From Desulfuromonadales bacterium (GTDB taxonomy: Bacteria > Desulfobacterota > Desulfuromonadia > Desulfuromonadales > BM103), in assembly GCA_030614505.1 (NCBI GenBank), contig JAUWTX010000074.1, positions 1-8,026 of the forward strand: a DNA stretch of 8,026 nucleotides, read 5' to 3'. A program made the position numbers and the translations under genes. The notes below the pieces were generated by a model that was given only the letters and a program-made list of their open reading frames with translations, did not search any database and was not told the DNA's origin. The stretch's first letter is position 1. The number at the start of each line of letters is the position of its first letter. Of the stretch, positions 1 to 5,899 are shown piece by piece.

Positions 1-44
1 GAGCTGAAATCTGGGCTAAAAAGGCGAACTTGCAGCCAGCTCAT
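1..44 (-). CDS. Start of an unidentified gene, cut by window edge
   Basis: An ATG at 44-42 overlaps the surE stop as ATGA and opens a frame that stays open to the window edge, giving 14 codons (MSWLQVRLFSPDFS) plus two bases. An AAGGA Shine-Dalgarno-like element (plus-strand 54-58, inside the end of surE) lies nine bases upstream. The stop-start overlap suggests translational coupling to surE and membership of the same operon. I do not recognise the N-terminus. It does not look like Pcm, the isoaspartyl methyltransferase that often follows surE. With so few residues the frame could be chance, but the overlap plus the ribosome binding site make a real gene more likely than not. Confidence 0.5.
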   Translation of the reverse strand, partial: MSWLQVRLFSPDFS

Positions 45-841
45 TGAGCTTGTTCCTTGTTGGGCCGGCGGCTACTAGCATTGCCAATGTCCAGTGACAT
101 CTCTTCCAGTTGCCACTGGCGTAGACGATCCATTGCTGCATAATTGGTTAAATCAAGATGCAATGGTGTGATCGAGACGTAACCATTATGCACAGCATGG
201 AAATCCGTCCCTTCCAGATTCTGGAAGCCGAGTTCGCCAGCACCAATCCAGTAATAGGAACGTCCTCTGGGGTCACGATTCTCCACCACGGCATCTTCGT
301 AAATCCGTTTGCCCTGTCTGGTCAGACGAACGCCAAGAGGTTTACCTGCCGGGACATTGATATTAAGAAAGGTGTCTGCAGGCAAACCATGTTCAAGAAC
401 AGTTTCTGCCATTTGCCTGGCGACACTCGCCGCGCCGGCAAAGTCATCATATTTAAAACTCTGCGCAGCAAGAGAAACTGCAATCGCCGGAACACCCATC
501 AGGGTCGCTTCCATTGCCGCCGCAACCGTGCCTGAGTAGGTCAGGTCGTCACCCATATTGCCGCCTTTGTTGATTCCGGATATCAGCAGGTCAGGATTTT
601 CTTTTAAAAGGCTTTGTATGCCAAGACTGACAGCATCCGTCGGGGTGCCACTGACAGCCCAACGGTCTCTGGCGATCTCATCAGCGCGCAAAGGTGCATG
701 CAAGGTCAAAGCATGACCTATAGCACTCCGTTCGCGGTCGGGAGCAACCACAGCAATCCTGCCCAGAGGCTGCAGTTGGTCTGCTAGTGCCTGCAGTCCT
801 GCAGAATGGATTCCGTCATCATTTGTGAGTAAAATCAACAC
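41..841 (-). CDS. surE: SurE 5'/3'-nucleotidase (nucleoside monophosphate phosphatase)
   Basis: A 266-residue SurE-family metal-dependent phosphatase. SurE enzymes are cytosolic, remove phosphate from nucleoside 5'- and 3'-monophosphates, and in some species also act on short polyphosphate. The N-terminus LLTNDDG carries the metal-binding Asp8-Asp9 pair. APDRERSA places the conserved Ser39, and SGINKGGNMGDD with YSGTVAAAMEA gives the Asn91/Asn95 active-site loop. GYVSITPLHLDLT near the C-terminus is also typical. The length is slightly above the E. coli protein (253) because of a charged tail ending in KEQAQ. The start is GTG at 841: there is no upstream in-frame ATG before the stop overlapping merR, and GTG gives the expected Met-x-Ile-Leu-Leu opening. 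TTG at 838 is an alternative. No good Shine-Dalgarno sequence precedes it, so translation may depend on the upstream gene 36 nt away. It is probably the penultimate visible gene of the pheST-ihfA operon. Confidence 0.96.
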   Translation of the reverse strand: MLILLTNDDGIHSAGLQALADQLQPLGRIAVVAPDRERSAIGHALTLHAPLRADEIARDRWAVSGTPTDAVSLGIQSLLKENPDLLISGINKGGNMGDDLTYSGTVAAAMEATLMGVPAIAVSLAAQSFKYDDFAGAASVARQMAETVLEHGLPADTFLNINVPAGKPLGVRLTRQGKRIYEDAVVENRDPRGRSYYWIGAGELGFQNLEGTDFHAVHNGYVSITPLHLDLTNYAAMDRLRQWQLEEMSLDIGNASSRRPNKEQAQ

Positions 842-877
842 AGAGGTTATTTCAGGATAAAGAAAGACTGTAGTAGC

Positions 878-1270
878 TCAAAGTTTGACTTCCAGACTCT
901 TTTTGAGACGCAGAATATCCTGACGAATCTCCTTGAGCATTTTCGGATCGTAAGAGCCGGCGAGGGGCAACGCCAACTGATCTGTTGCAGAAGGCTCTGC
1001 AACGGATTTTCCAACGCTTTTTGCCGGTTTCTCACGCAATTTTTTGCGGGCACCGGTAATGGTAAATCCTTGATTGTAGAGGAGGTCTTTCAGGCGCAGG
1101 ATGAGTTCGATATCCCGCTTTCGATAGAGCCTTTGGTTGCTGCGGCTCTTGTTTGGGCGAATAGATTTGAACTCTGTCTCCCAATAGCGAAGAACATGAG
1201 TTTTAATGCCGGTGAATTTAGCAACTTCACCGATCTTGTAATAGAGTTTGTCTGGAATCTGAAAGTCCAT
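878..1270 (-). CDS. Small MerR-family HTH transcriptional regulator
   Basis: A 130-residue protein with an N-terminal MerR-type winged helix-turn-helix. Residues about 10-30 (YYKIGEVAKFTGIKTHVLRYWE) are the recognition fold, followed by the wing with RLYRKRDIELILRLKDLLYNQGFTITGARKKL at about 48-79. The remaining 50 residues have a low-complexity Ala/Lys/Ser linker and a short charged C-terminal helix (MLKEIRQDILRLKKSLEVKL). No cysteine cluster, ligand-binding domain or long dimerisation coiled coil is visible, so there is no clue to an inducer. Genes of this type sit directly after ihfA in relatives of Geobacter (family knowledge). The target is unknown. The gene starts 36 nt after ihfA and ends 36 nt before surE. 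Its ribosome binding site is weak (a run of G residues about nine bases upstream), which suggests coupling to ihfA translation. The MerR class is certain, the function is not. Confidence 0.92.
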   Translation of the reverse strand: MDFQIPDKLYYKIGEVAKFTGIKTHVLRYWETEFKSIRPNKSRSNQRLYRKRDIELILRLKDLLYNQGFTITGARKKLREKPAKSVGKSVAEPSATDQLALPLAGSYDPKMLKEIRQDILRLKKSLEVKL

Positions 1271-1306
1271 GCGCCGAACCCCCGGAGATGGCGGAGCGGA
1301 CCAGCT

Positions 1307-1591
1307 TTAGCCCTCCGACCCATTAATCGCAGCCTTAAGCACCTGGCTCGGTTTGAAGGTCAGGATCCGACGAGAAGAAATTTCAATTTCATCACCGGTC
1401 TGAGGATTACGACCGCGGCGTGTAGCTTTGTCCTTGACGACAAAATTACCGAAACCGGCTATTTTAATCTTACTACCCGTCTCAAGAGTGGTTTTCATAA
1501 TATCGAAAACCATTTCAACGATCTCAGCGGATTCTTTTTTGGAGAAACCGGTCTTCAGATACACGTTTTCGACTAGGTCCGCCTTAGTCAT
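1307..1591 (-). CDS. ihfA: Integration host factor alpha subunit (IHF/HU family)
   Basis: A 94-residue DNA-bending protein of the HU/IHF family. IHF is an IhfA/IhfB heterodimer that bends DNA sharply at specific sites and so helps sigma-54 promoters, recombination and replication. The body has the dimerising helices (TKADLVENVYLKTGFSKKESAEIVEMVFD), the GSKIKIAGFGNF turn, and the beta-arm with RRGRNPQTGDEI. The arm's proline intercalates into the minor groove. The end ISSRRILTFKPSQVLKAAI is typical. HU and IHF are hard to tell apart by sequence alone; the position directly after pheT, as in E. coli, favours IhfA. The ATG start has a strong AGGAGG at plus-strand 1601-1606, nine bases upstream. 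A likely own promoter lies in the 81-nt gap after pheT. Confidence 0.93.
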   Translation of the reverse strand: MTKADLVENVYLKTGFSKKESAEIVEMVFDIMKTTLETGSKIKIAGFGNFVVKDKATRRGRNPQTGDEIEISSRRILTFKPSQVLKAAINGSEG

Positions 1592-1600
1592 ATGAATCCA

Positions 1601-1606
1601 CCTCCT
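1601..1606 (-). promoter_or_regulatory. Shine-Dalgarno site of ihfA
   Basis: A perfect AGGAGG (read on the minus strand) sits nine bases before the ihfA ATG. It fixes the start and predicts strong translation, compared with the weak sites before the following merR-like gene and surE. Confidence 0.85.
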
Positions 1607-1634
1607 AATAGATATCTACCCGAATTTTCAGGTT

Positions 1635-1664
1635 TTTATATCACAGCCTGAGCATGCTAAGCAA
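1635..1664 (-). promoter_or_regulatory. Candidate sigma-70 promoter of ihfA (extended -10)
   Basis: On the minus strand, TTGCTT (1664-1659) is followed after 18 bases by TATAAA (1640-1635). A TG one base before the hexamer makes an extended -10 element. The -35 matches consensus at three of six positions and the -10 at five of six. The spacer contains an 8-bp palindrome, AGCATGCT, at 1651-1658. The predicted transcript would start near 1628, about 37 nt before the ihfA ATG. An internal promoter would let ihfA, merR-like and surE be expressed apart from pheST, as is known for ihfA in E. coli. This is read by eye only. Confidence 0.42.
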
Positions 1665-1672
1665 TAGAATTT

Positions 1673-4087
1673 TTAACGAAGCTCTGCACCAAGTTGCTTT
1701 TCCATAGCCTTAATCAGCTTTCCATGGAGATTCTGAATCAGCTCATCGGTCAAGGTCCGGTCCGGAGCACGGTAACAAGCACGAATAGCCAGGCTCTTCT
1801 TGCCAGCAGGAACACCCTCCCCGCAATAAACATCAAAAAGCTCTATACTCTCCAGATTTTTAAGCCTGACCTGGCCAAGGACTGCGAATACCTGTTGTGC
1901 AGAGATCTCAGCATCAACCAGAAAGGCAGAGTCGCGCTGAACATCCGGATACCGCGACAAAGGTTGAAACTTCACCGTGCCGCCGCTCAGTTCAATAAGT
2001 GCTTCTACATCCAGATCACAAAGAATCGCTGACTGGCCCAGATCGAAATTATGCGAAACTTCCGGATGAAGTTCACCCAGCGTACCAAGCAGTCGTTCAC
2101 CCTGATAAAGTGCGCATGATTTCCCAGGATGATAGAAATGTTCATCATGTCCGGATTTCCAGTTTACGTTGGTGATTCGCAAATCAGTCAGAAGCTGTTC
2201 AACAACCCCTTTCATATCAAAGAAATCGCTATTTTCTGATGACTGAGCCCAGCCCAGTGGTTCACGTTTGCCACAGAGGAATGCTACCATACGTAGATTT
2301 TCGTGAGGAAGATCGGTGCCATCGACAGATTGAAACACGGGACGAAGCTCGAAGAGAGCCAGATCTTCACTACGATAAGCCAGGTTACGTGCAGCTGTCT
2401 CAAGCAGACTTGGGACCAAGGTGGTACGCATGCTCCCCTGCTCTTCTGTCAATGGGTTGAGAACCTGGACACACTGCCAACGTGGATCTGTCTCATCCAG
2501 ACCAAGCTTTTTGAGACAGTCTGCATTGAAAAACGAATAATTGATAATTTCAGCATAGCCCATCTGCGCCATTTGGTCACGAACCTGGCTTGCCAGAGAG
2601 AGATGAACAGGGAGCGGCTGGCAGTTCAGACTGCTGACCGGCATAGTCACAGGGATCTGATCGTAGCCGATCAGACGGGCAACTTCTTCAATTAAGTCAA
2701 TTTCGCGCTCAAGGTCTGGACGGAAATGGGGGATTTCAACATTGACCGCGCCGTCATGTTGATCGACTATCAAATCACATTTCAGGCCGATTGCGTTAAG
2801 CCTGTTGCAAATACCGTCAGCATCAATTTCAAGGCCAAGAACCTGGCTGGTGTGCGAGGCTGTAATCGTGATAGCCCGGCGGATCAAATCCACTGGATAG
2901 ACATCAACGACACCATGAGCAATCGTTCCCGAAGCCAGATCGGCTATCAGGGCAGCGGCACGATCAAGTGCCATTGGTACCATATCAACGTCGGTACCAC
3001 GCTCAAAACGGTGTGAAGATTCAGTATGCAGTCCCAACCGTTTACTGGTGCGGCGTATGGCAGTAGGATTGAAATATGCGCTTTCAAGAAGAATGTTCGT
3101 GGTTTCAGGGCTGACTTCCGAATTTTGCCCACCCATAACACCGGCCAGAGCGACCGGTCCCACACCGTCGCAGATCATCAGATCGGAGCCAATTAAGGTC
3201 CGAACCTGGTCATCAAGCGTTGTAAACTGTTCACCATCCTGAGCACGACGCACTACAATCCGGCCTTCGCGTAACAGGTTGAAATCAAAAGCGTGTAGCG
3301 GCTGCCCCAACTCCATCATGACAAAGTTGGTAACATCGACGACGTTATTAATTGAGCGCATGCCAACCGCTTCCAGGCGACGGGCAAGCCATTCAGGTGA
3401 TGGACCAATCTTTACGTTTTCGATCAGCCGCGCTGCATAACGGGGACAAAGGTCAGCATCCTCAATCACCACCGAAGTTTTCTCAGAGGCCAGGTTATCA
3501 TTCTCGGTAACAACAATCTCTGGCAAACGTAACGATGCATCGACCATGGCTGATACTTCACGGGCCACACCGACAACACTCAGGCAATCGGCTCTGTTCG
3601 GCGTCAAACCGATTTCATACATGATGTCTTTAAGACCCAGTTCATTGAAAACCGGCTGTCCCAACAGCAGTCCGGGTGGCAGTATCAAAATCCCTTCGGA
3701 CTCATCTGCCAGACCAAGTTCACTGACGGAACAGAGCATACCGCATGATTCCTGGCCGCGAATTTTAGATTTTTTGATCTTAAAGTTGCCTGGAAGCACA
3801 GTACCAACCTGTGCCAGAGCAACCAGGTCGCCGGTTTTGTGATTTTTGGCACCACAAATAACCTGCTGAGTCACACTGCCTGTTTCCACCTTACAGACAG
3901 TCAAACGGTCTGCGTCGGGATGCGGCTGAACATCAGCAAGTCGAGCGACAATGACAGAGTCAAGCCCTTCGCCAAGACGCTCCATGACATCGACTTCAAG
4001 GCCGGCCATGGTCAAACGGTGCGAGAGCTCATCAGCGGAAAGATCGAAATCAACATATTCCTTGAGCCAGTTCAAGGTGACTTTCAT
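1673..4087 (-). CDS. pheT: Phenylalanyl-tRNA synthetase beta subunit
   Basis: An 804-residue PheT, close to the E. coli length (795). With PheS it forms the (alpha-beta)2 enzyme that charges tRNA-Phe in the cytoplasm. In order: N-terminal region (MKVTLNWLKEYVDFDLS); tRNA-binding OB fold at about 40-150 (VQPHPDADRLTVCKV, then CGAKNHKTGD); B3/B4 editing domain at about 215-385 (INNVVDVTNFVMMELGQPLHAFD, LAGVMGG, ESSHRFERGTD), which removes mischarged tyrosine; B5 domain at about 405-480 (EIDLIEEVARLIGYD); a catalytic-like module at about 490-690; and a ferredoxin-fold anticodon-binding domain at about 708-804 (SRYPDVQRDSAF, APDRTLTDELI). The ATG start is preceded by AAGGA with an 8-nt spacer. 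The 163-nt distance from pheS is unusually long for two subunits of one enzyme. No truncation or frameshift is visible. Confidence 0.98.
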   Translation of the reverse strand: MKVTLNWLKEYVDFDLSADELSHRLTMAGLEVDVMERLGEGLDSVIVARLADVQPHPDADRLTVCKVETGSVTQQVICGAKNHKTGDLVALAQVGTVLPGNFKIKKSKIRGQESCGMLCSVSELGLADESEGILILPPGLLLGQPVFNELGLKDIMYEIGLTPNRADCLSVVGVAREVSAMVDASLRLPEIVVTENDNLASEKTSVVIEDADLCPRYAARLIENVKIGPSPEWLARRLEAVGMRSINNVVDVTNFVMMELGQPLHAFDFNLLREGRIVVRRAQDGEQFTTLDDQVRTLIGSDLMICDGVGPVALAGVMGGQNSEVSPETTNILLESAYFNPTAIRRTSKRLGLHTESSHRFERGTDVDMVPMALDRAAALIADLASGTIAHGVVDVYPVDLIRRAITITASHTSQVLGLEIDADGICNRLNAIGLKCDLIVDQHDGAVNVEIPHFRPDLEREIDLIEEVARLIGYDQIPVTMPVSSLNCQPLPVHLSLASQVRDQMAQMGYAEIINYSFFNADCLKKLGLDETDPRWQCVQVLNPLTEEQGSMRTTLVPSLLETAARNLAYRSEDLALFELRPVFQSVDGTDLPHENLRMVAFLCGKREPLGWAQSSENSDFFDMKGVVEQLLTDLRITNVNWKSGHDEHFYHPGKSCALYQGERLLGTLGELHPEVSHNFDLGQSAILCDLDVEALIELSGGTVKFQPLSRYPDVQRDSAFLVDAEISAQQVFAVLGQVRLKNLESIELFDVYCGEGVPAGKKSLAIRACYRAPDRTLTDELIQNLHGKLIKAMEKQLGAELR

Positions 4088-4250
4088 ACTTAAAGTCCTT
4101 TGTGAAACGAAAAGACGTAAATAGTTAATTATTATCAGTTATCAGTAGCGAGTTATCAGATGGAAGTTGCCTGCTGTCAGTTAAAGGCGATGACAGTAAG
4201 GCACAGAACTTATGTTATCCACCTTCTACAGATAACGGATCACAAGTTAC
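4088..4250 (-). other. Long pheS-pheT intergenic region with inverted repeats
   Basis: This is a 163-nt gap with no minus-strand ATG before that of pheT. On the transcribed strand it can form two hairpins. The first is nested: GTTATC/GATAAC (4236-4231 with 4219-4214) inside AACTT/AAGTT (4248-4244 with 4211-4207). The second is CTGTCA/TGACAG (4196-4191 with 4179-4174, loop 11). A heptanucleotide repeat follows. No U-run follows either hairpin, so these are not typical terminators. The stretch may hold an mRNA processing or stability element, or a remnant of a short dispersed repeat. Confidence 0.55.
4132..4159. repeat. Heptanucleotide short tandem repeat (TTATCAG)
   Basis: On the plus strand TTATCAG occurs at 4132-4138, 4139-4145 and 4153-4159. 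All are in phase with a 7-base period, with one diverged unit (TAGCGAG) at 4146-4152 between the second and third. On the transcribed strand the unit reads CTGATAA. Heptamer repeats of this kind are known from intergenic DNA in some bacteria, such as the STRRs of cyanobacteria. Whether this one belongs to a dispersed family cannot be judged from one window. Confidence 0.7.
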
Positions 4251-5267
4251 TCAAAACTGTTTCAGAAAACGCAGGTCATTCTCAAAGAAGAGTCGCAGAT
4301 CGTTGACACCATATTTGAGCATGGCGATCCGTTCGATACCCATGCCAAAAGCGAAGCCGCTGTAAACTTCAGGGTCGTAGTTAACCGACTTGAATACTTC
4401 TGGATCAATCATACCGCTACCCAGAATCTCCAACCAACCCGACTGACCGCAAACACGACAACCGCTACCGCCACAGATTACGCATTGAATATCAACTTCG
4501 GCACTTGGTTCCGTAAAAGGGAAAAAAGACGGGCGGAAGCGTACGTCAACGCTTTCGCCGAAGAATTCATTGATAAAGGTTGTCAAGATCCCCTTGAGGT
4601 CACCAAAGGTAACCTTACGATCAACCAGAAACCCTTCAACCTGGTGAAACATAGGGCTGTGGGTAATATCGGAGTCACGACGATAAACGGTTCCGGGGGC
4701 AATTACACGAACCGGTGGTGCATGTTCCAGCATGGTGCGAATTTGTACCGGCGACGTATGAGTACGCAGCACCACTTCCTCCGAAATGTAGAAGGTATCT
4801 TGCATGTCACGAGCAGGATGGTCCTTGGGAATATTCAAAGCCTCGAAATTGTAGAAGTCTTTTTCTATTTCCGGGCCTTCAGCTACACCAAAACCAAGAG
4901 AGGCAAAGATTGTAACAATCTCTTCAGTCACAAGAGTGATCGGGTGCTTGTATCCGCGTCTCTGTTTTCGCCCGGGCAGAGTCACATCAAGCTTTTCGTT
5001 GGCCAGGTTTTGCTGCATAATTTCCTGACGCAAAGCTTCCTGGCGTTCAGAAAAAGCTGCTTCAAGACGATCTTTGACCTCATTGGCCAAGACACCGACC
5101 AGAGGGCGCTCTTCAGGCGACAACTGCCCCATCCCCTTCATCACGGCAGTGATTTCACCCTTACGGCCCAGGTAACGCGCACGCACTTGCTGCAACTCTG
5201 TCTCTGTGACAACTTCAGTCGCTGACAGCAACGCCGCTTCTTCGATCTCTTTTAATTTATCTTTCAT
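4251..5267 (-). CDS. pheS: Phenylalanyl-tRNA synthetase alpha subunit
   Basis: A 338-residue PheS, the class II catalytic subunit that activates phenylalanine and transfers it to tRNA-Phe. The N-terminal coiled-coil arm that contacts tRNA covers about residues 1-90. The catalytic domain shows motif 1 with HPARDMQDTFY (150-160), motif 2 with TVYRRDSDITHSPMFHQVEGF (193-213), FRPSFFPFTEPS (244-255), and motif 3 GFAFGMGIERIAML (304-317). Ala306 matches the alanine that limits the size of the amino-acid pocket in E. coli (Ala294). A Cys-X2-Cys-X4-Cys-X2-Cys cluster at 262-273 is absent from E. coli PheS but, as I recall, occurs in Firmicutes and deltaproteobacteria. The Shine-Dalgarno site is weak (GGA, five bases upstream of ATG). 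The gene begins 156 nt after rplT, behind a terminator, so it needs readthrough or its own promoter, which I could not place with confidence. Confidence 0.98.
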   Translation of the reverse strand: MKDKLKEIEEAALLSATEVVTETELQQVRARYLGRKGEITAVMKGMGQLSPEERPLVGVLANEVKDRLEAAFSERQEALRQEIMQQNLANEKLDVTLPGRKQRRGYKHPITLVTEEIVTIFASLGFGVAEGPEIEKDFYNFEALNIPKDHPARDMQDTFYISEEVVLRTHTSPVQIRTMLEHAPPVRVIAPGTVYRRDSDITHSPMFHQVEGFLVDRKVTFGDLKGILTTFINEFFGESVDVRFRPSFFPFTEPSAEVDIQCVICGGSGCRVCGQSGWLEILGSGMIDPEVFKSVNYDPEVYSGFAFGMGIERIAMLKYGVNDLRLFFENDLRFLKQF

Positions 5268-5330
5268 GATATTCCAAACCTGGAGTCAGTCTATCCAACA
5301 AGAACCTGCTACGATCCGTTAAGCTCAACG

Positions 5331-5370
5331 GGCTCCCAAAGAACACTTTGGCCTGACAAAGAGCCAGGCC
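5331..5370 (-). promoter_or_regulatory. Candidate alternative RNA folds in pheS leader
   Basis: Fold I on the transcribed strand is a hairpin GGCCTG (5370-5365) with CAGGCC (5355-5350) and a 9-nt loop. Fold II pairs CCAAAG (5351-5346) with CTTTGG (5341-5336) across a TGTT tetraloop, stacked directly on GGCTC (5365-5361) with GAGCC (5335-5331). The two folds share bases and cannot coexist. No T-box consensus, Phe-rich leader peptide with a ribosome site, or second U-run is present, so a regulatory role is an inference from the base pairing alone. Confidence 0.35.
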
Positions 5371-5377
5371 GGAACTG

Positions 5378-5411
5378 AAAAAAAAAGAGATGGGGAAGAC
5401 CCCATCTCTTT
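5378..5411 (-). terminator. Intrinsic terminator after rplT
   Basis: On the transcribed (minus) strand a perfect 12-bp stem, AAAGAGATGGGG (5411-5400 boundary) with its complement ending at 5384, closes a 4-nt TCTT loop. It runs into nine consecutive T residues (5386-5378), the last three bases of the stem included. It starts 12 nt after the rplT stop. This is a textbook rho-independent terminator that should end, or attenuate, the thrS-infC-rpmI-rplT transcript before pheS. In E. coli the equivalent gap holds the pheM leader peptide and the pheST attenuator. Confidence 0.93.
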
Positions 5412-5423
5412 AACATTTAGCTG

Positions 5424-5780
5424 TTACTGAAGTTGGGCCTTGGCCTTTTCGACGATGGAGCCAAAACCAGACGGGTCGGTGACAGCCAACTGGGCAAGAA
5501 TCTTGCGATCGATAGCGATCTCAGCCTGCTTCAGGCCATGAATCAAACGACTGTAAGACAGGCCGTTATCACGGGAGGCGGCGTTGATCCGTGCAATCCA
5601 GAGTGCTCGAAAGTCGCGTTTGCGAACACGGCGGTCACGGTATGCGTAATTCAGTGCGCGGTCTACAGCTTCTGTCGCACTCCGGAACAACTTGCTACGG
5701 GCACCGCGGTAACCCTTGGCAAGTTTTAATACCTTGTTCCGTCTACGTCTGGCTTTAAAGCCTCTTTTTACTCTTGGCAT
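5424..5780 (-). CDS. rplT: 50S ribosomal protein L20
   Basis: A 118-residue L20, the usual full length. L20 binds 23S rRNA early and is needed to start 50S assembly. The N-terminus is a very basic extended tail (MPRVKRGFKARRRRNKVLKLAKGYRGARSKLFR). The globular part follows, with YRDRRVRKRDFRALWIARINAA and LSYSRLIHGLKQAEIAIDRKILAQLAV, both family signatures. AAGGAG sits eight bases before the ATG. In E. coli and Bacillus, L20 also represses its own operon by binding leader RNA that mimics its rRNA site. The structured gap upstream and the infC-rpmI gap are the places to look for such a site here. A strong terminator follows directly. Confidence 0.98.
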   Translation of the reverse strand: MPRVKRGFKARRRRNKVLKLAKGYRGARSKLFRSATEAVDRALNYAYRDRRVRKRDFRALWIARINAASRDNGLSYSRLIHGLKQAEIAIDRKILAQLAVTDPSGFGSIVEKAKAQLQ

Positions 5781-5899
5781 AGCTTATTCTCCTTGAAGAC
5801 CAGTTAAACGGGTTTCCCCGCACCCGGATCTGCAGGGGGAGAGATTAAGCCCCACAGTTCACGAGTTGTTGACAGGCTGTCGCCCCTTAAAGATAAGGG
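5781..5899 (-). other. Structured rpmI-rplT gap with hairpin over the rpmI stop
   Basis: The 106-nt gap between rpmI and rplT is long for a ribosomal-protein pair. On the transcribed strand CCCTTA (5899-5894) pairs with TAAGGG (5889-5884) across a TCTT loop, so the rpmI stop codon lies within the hairpin's 3' side. There is no U-run behind it. Further on, CGGGT (5826-5822) can pair with ACCCG (5813-5809), and GACAG-C-CTGTC forms a DNA palindrome next to the first hairpin. The content is consistent with translational control of rplT, but the pairings are short and unproven. Confidence 0.4.

Noticed and set aside
1271..1310. Plus-strand GGAGATGGCGGAGCGG resembles the 5' end of a tRNA-Ser.
   Set aside because: No anticodon arm, T arm or 3' acceptor follows; the sequence runs straight into the ihfA coding region on the other strand.
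1070..1576. Long plus-strand frame opposite ihfA and the MerR-like gene.
   Set aside because: It is antisense to two clearly conserved genes, with no recognisable domain or ribosome binding site; a shadow frame.
4485..5225. 246-codon plus-strand frame opposite pheS.
   Set aside because: Lies wholly within the conserved pheS gene and encodes no recognisable protein; shadow of pheS codon usage.
5260..5350. A GTG-initiated minus-strand frame beginning Val/Met-Phe-Phe that overlaps the pheS start and ends within its first codons.
   Set aside because: Only a weak AGG lies upstream, there are too few Phe codons for attenuation, and nothing resembles a known leader peptide.
5268..5378. T-box riboswitch upstream of pheS.
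   Set aside because: The conserved T-box sequence and a specifier-loop stem are not present, and the only terminator lies upstream of the region.
5305..5416. A minus-strand small ORF from ATG at 5416 running through the terminator, with a Phe-rich stretch LFFFQF, like a pheM leader peptide.
   Set aside because: The Phe codons are simply the terminator's U-run, and they lie after the hairpin, where a stalled ribosome could not control it. No Shine-Dalgarno site precedes the ATG.
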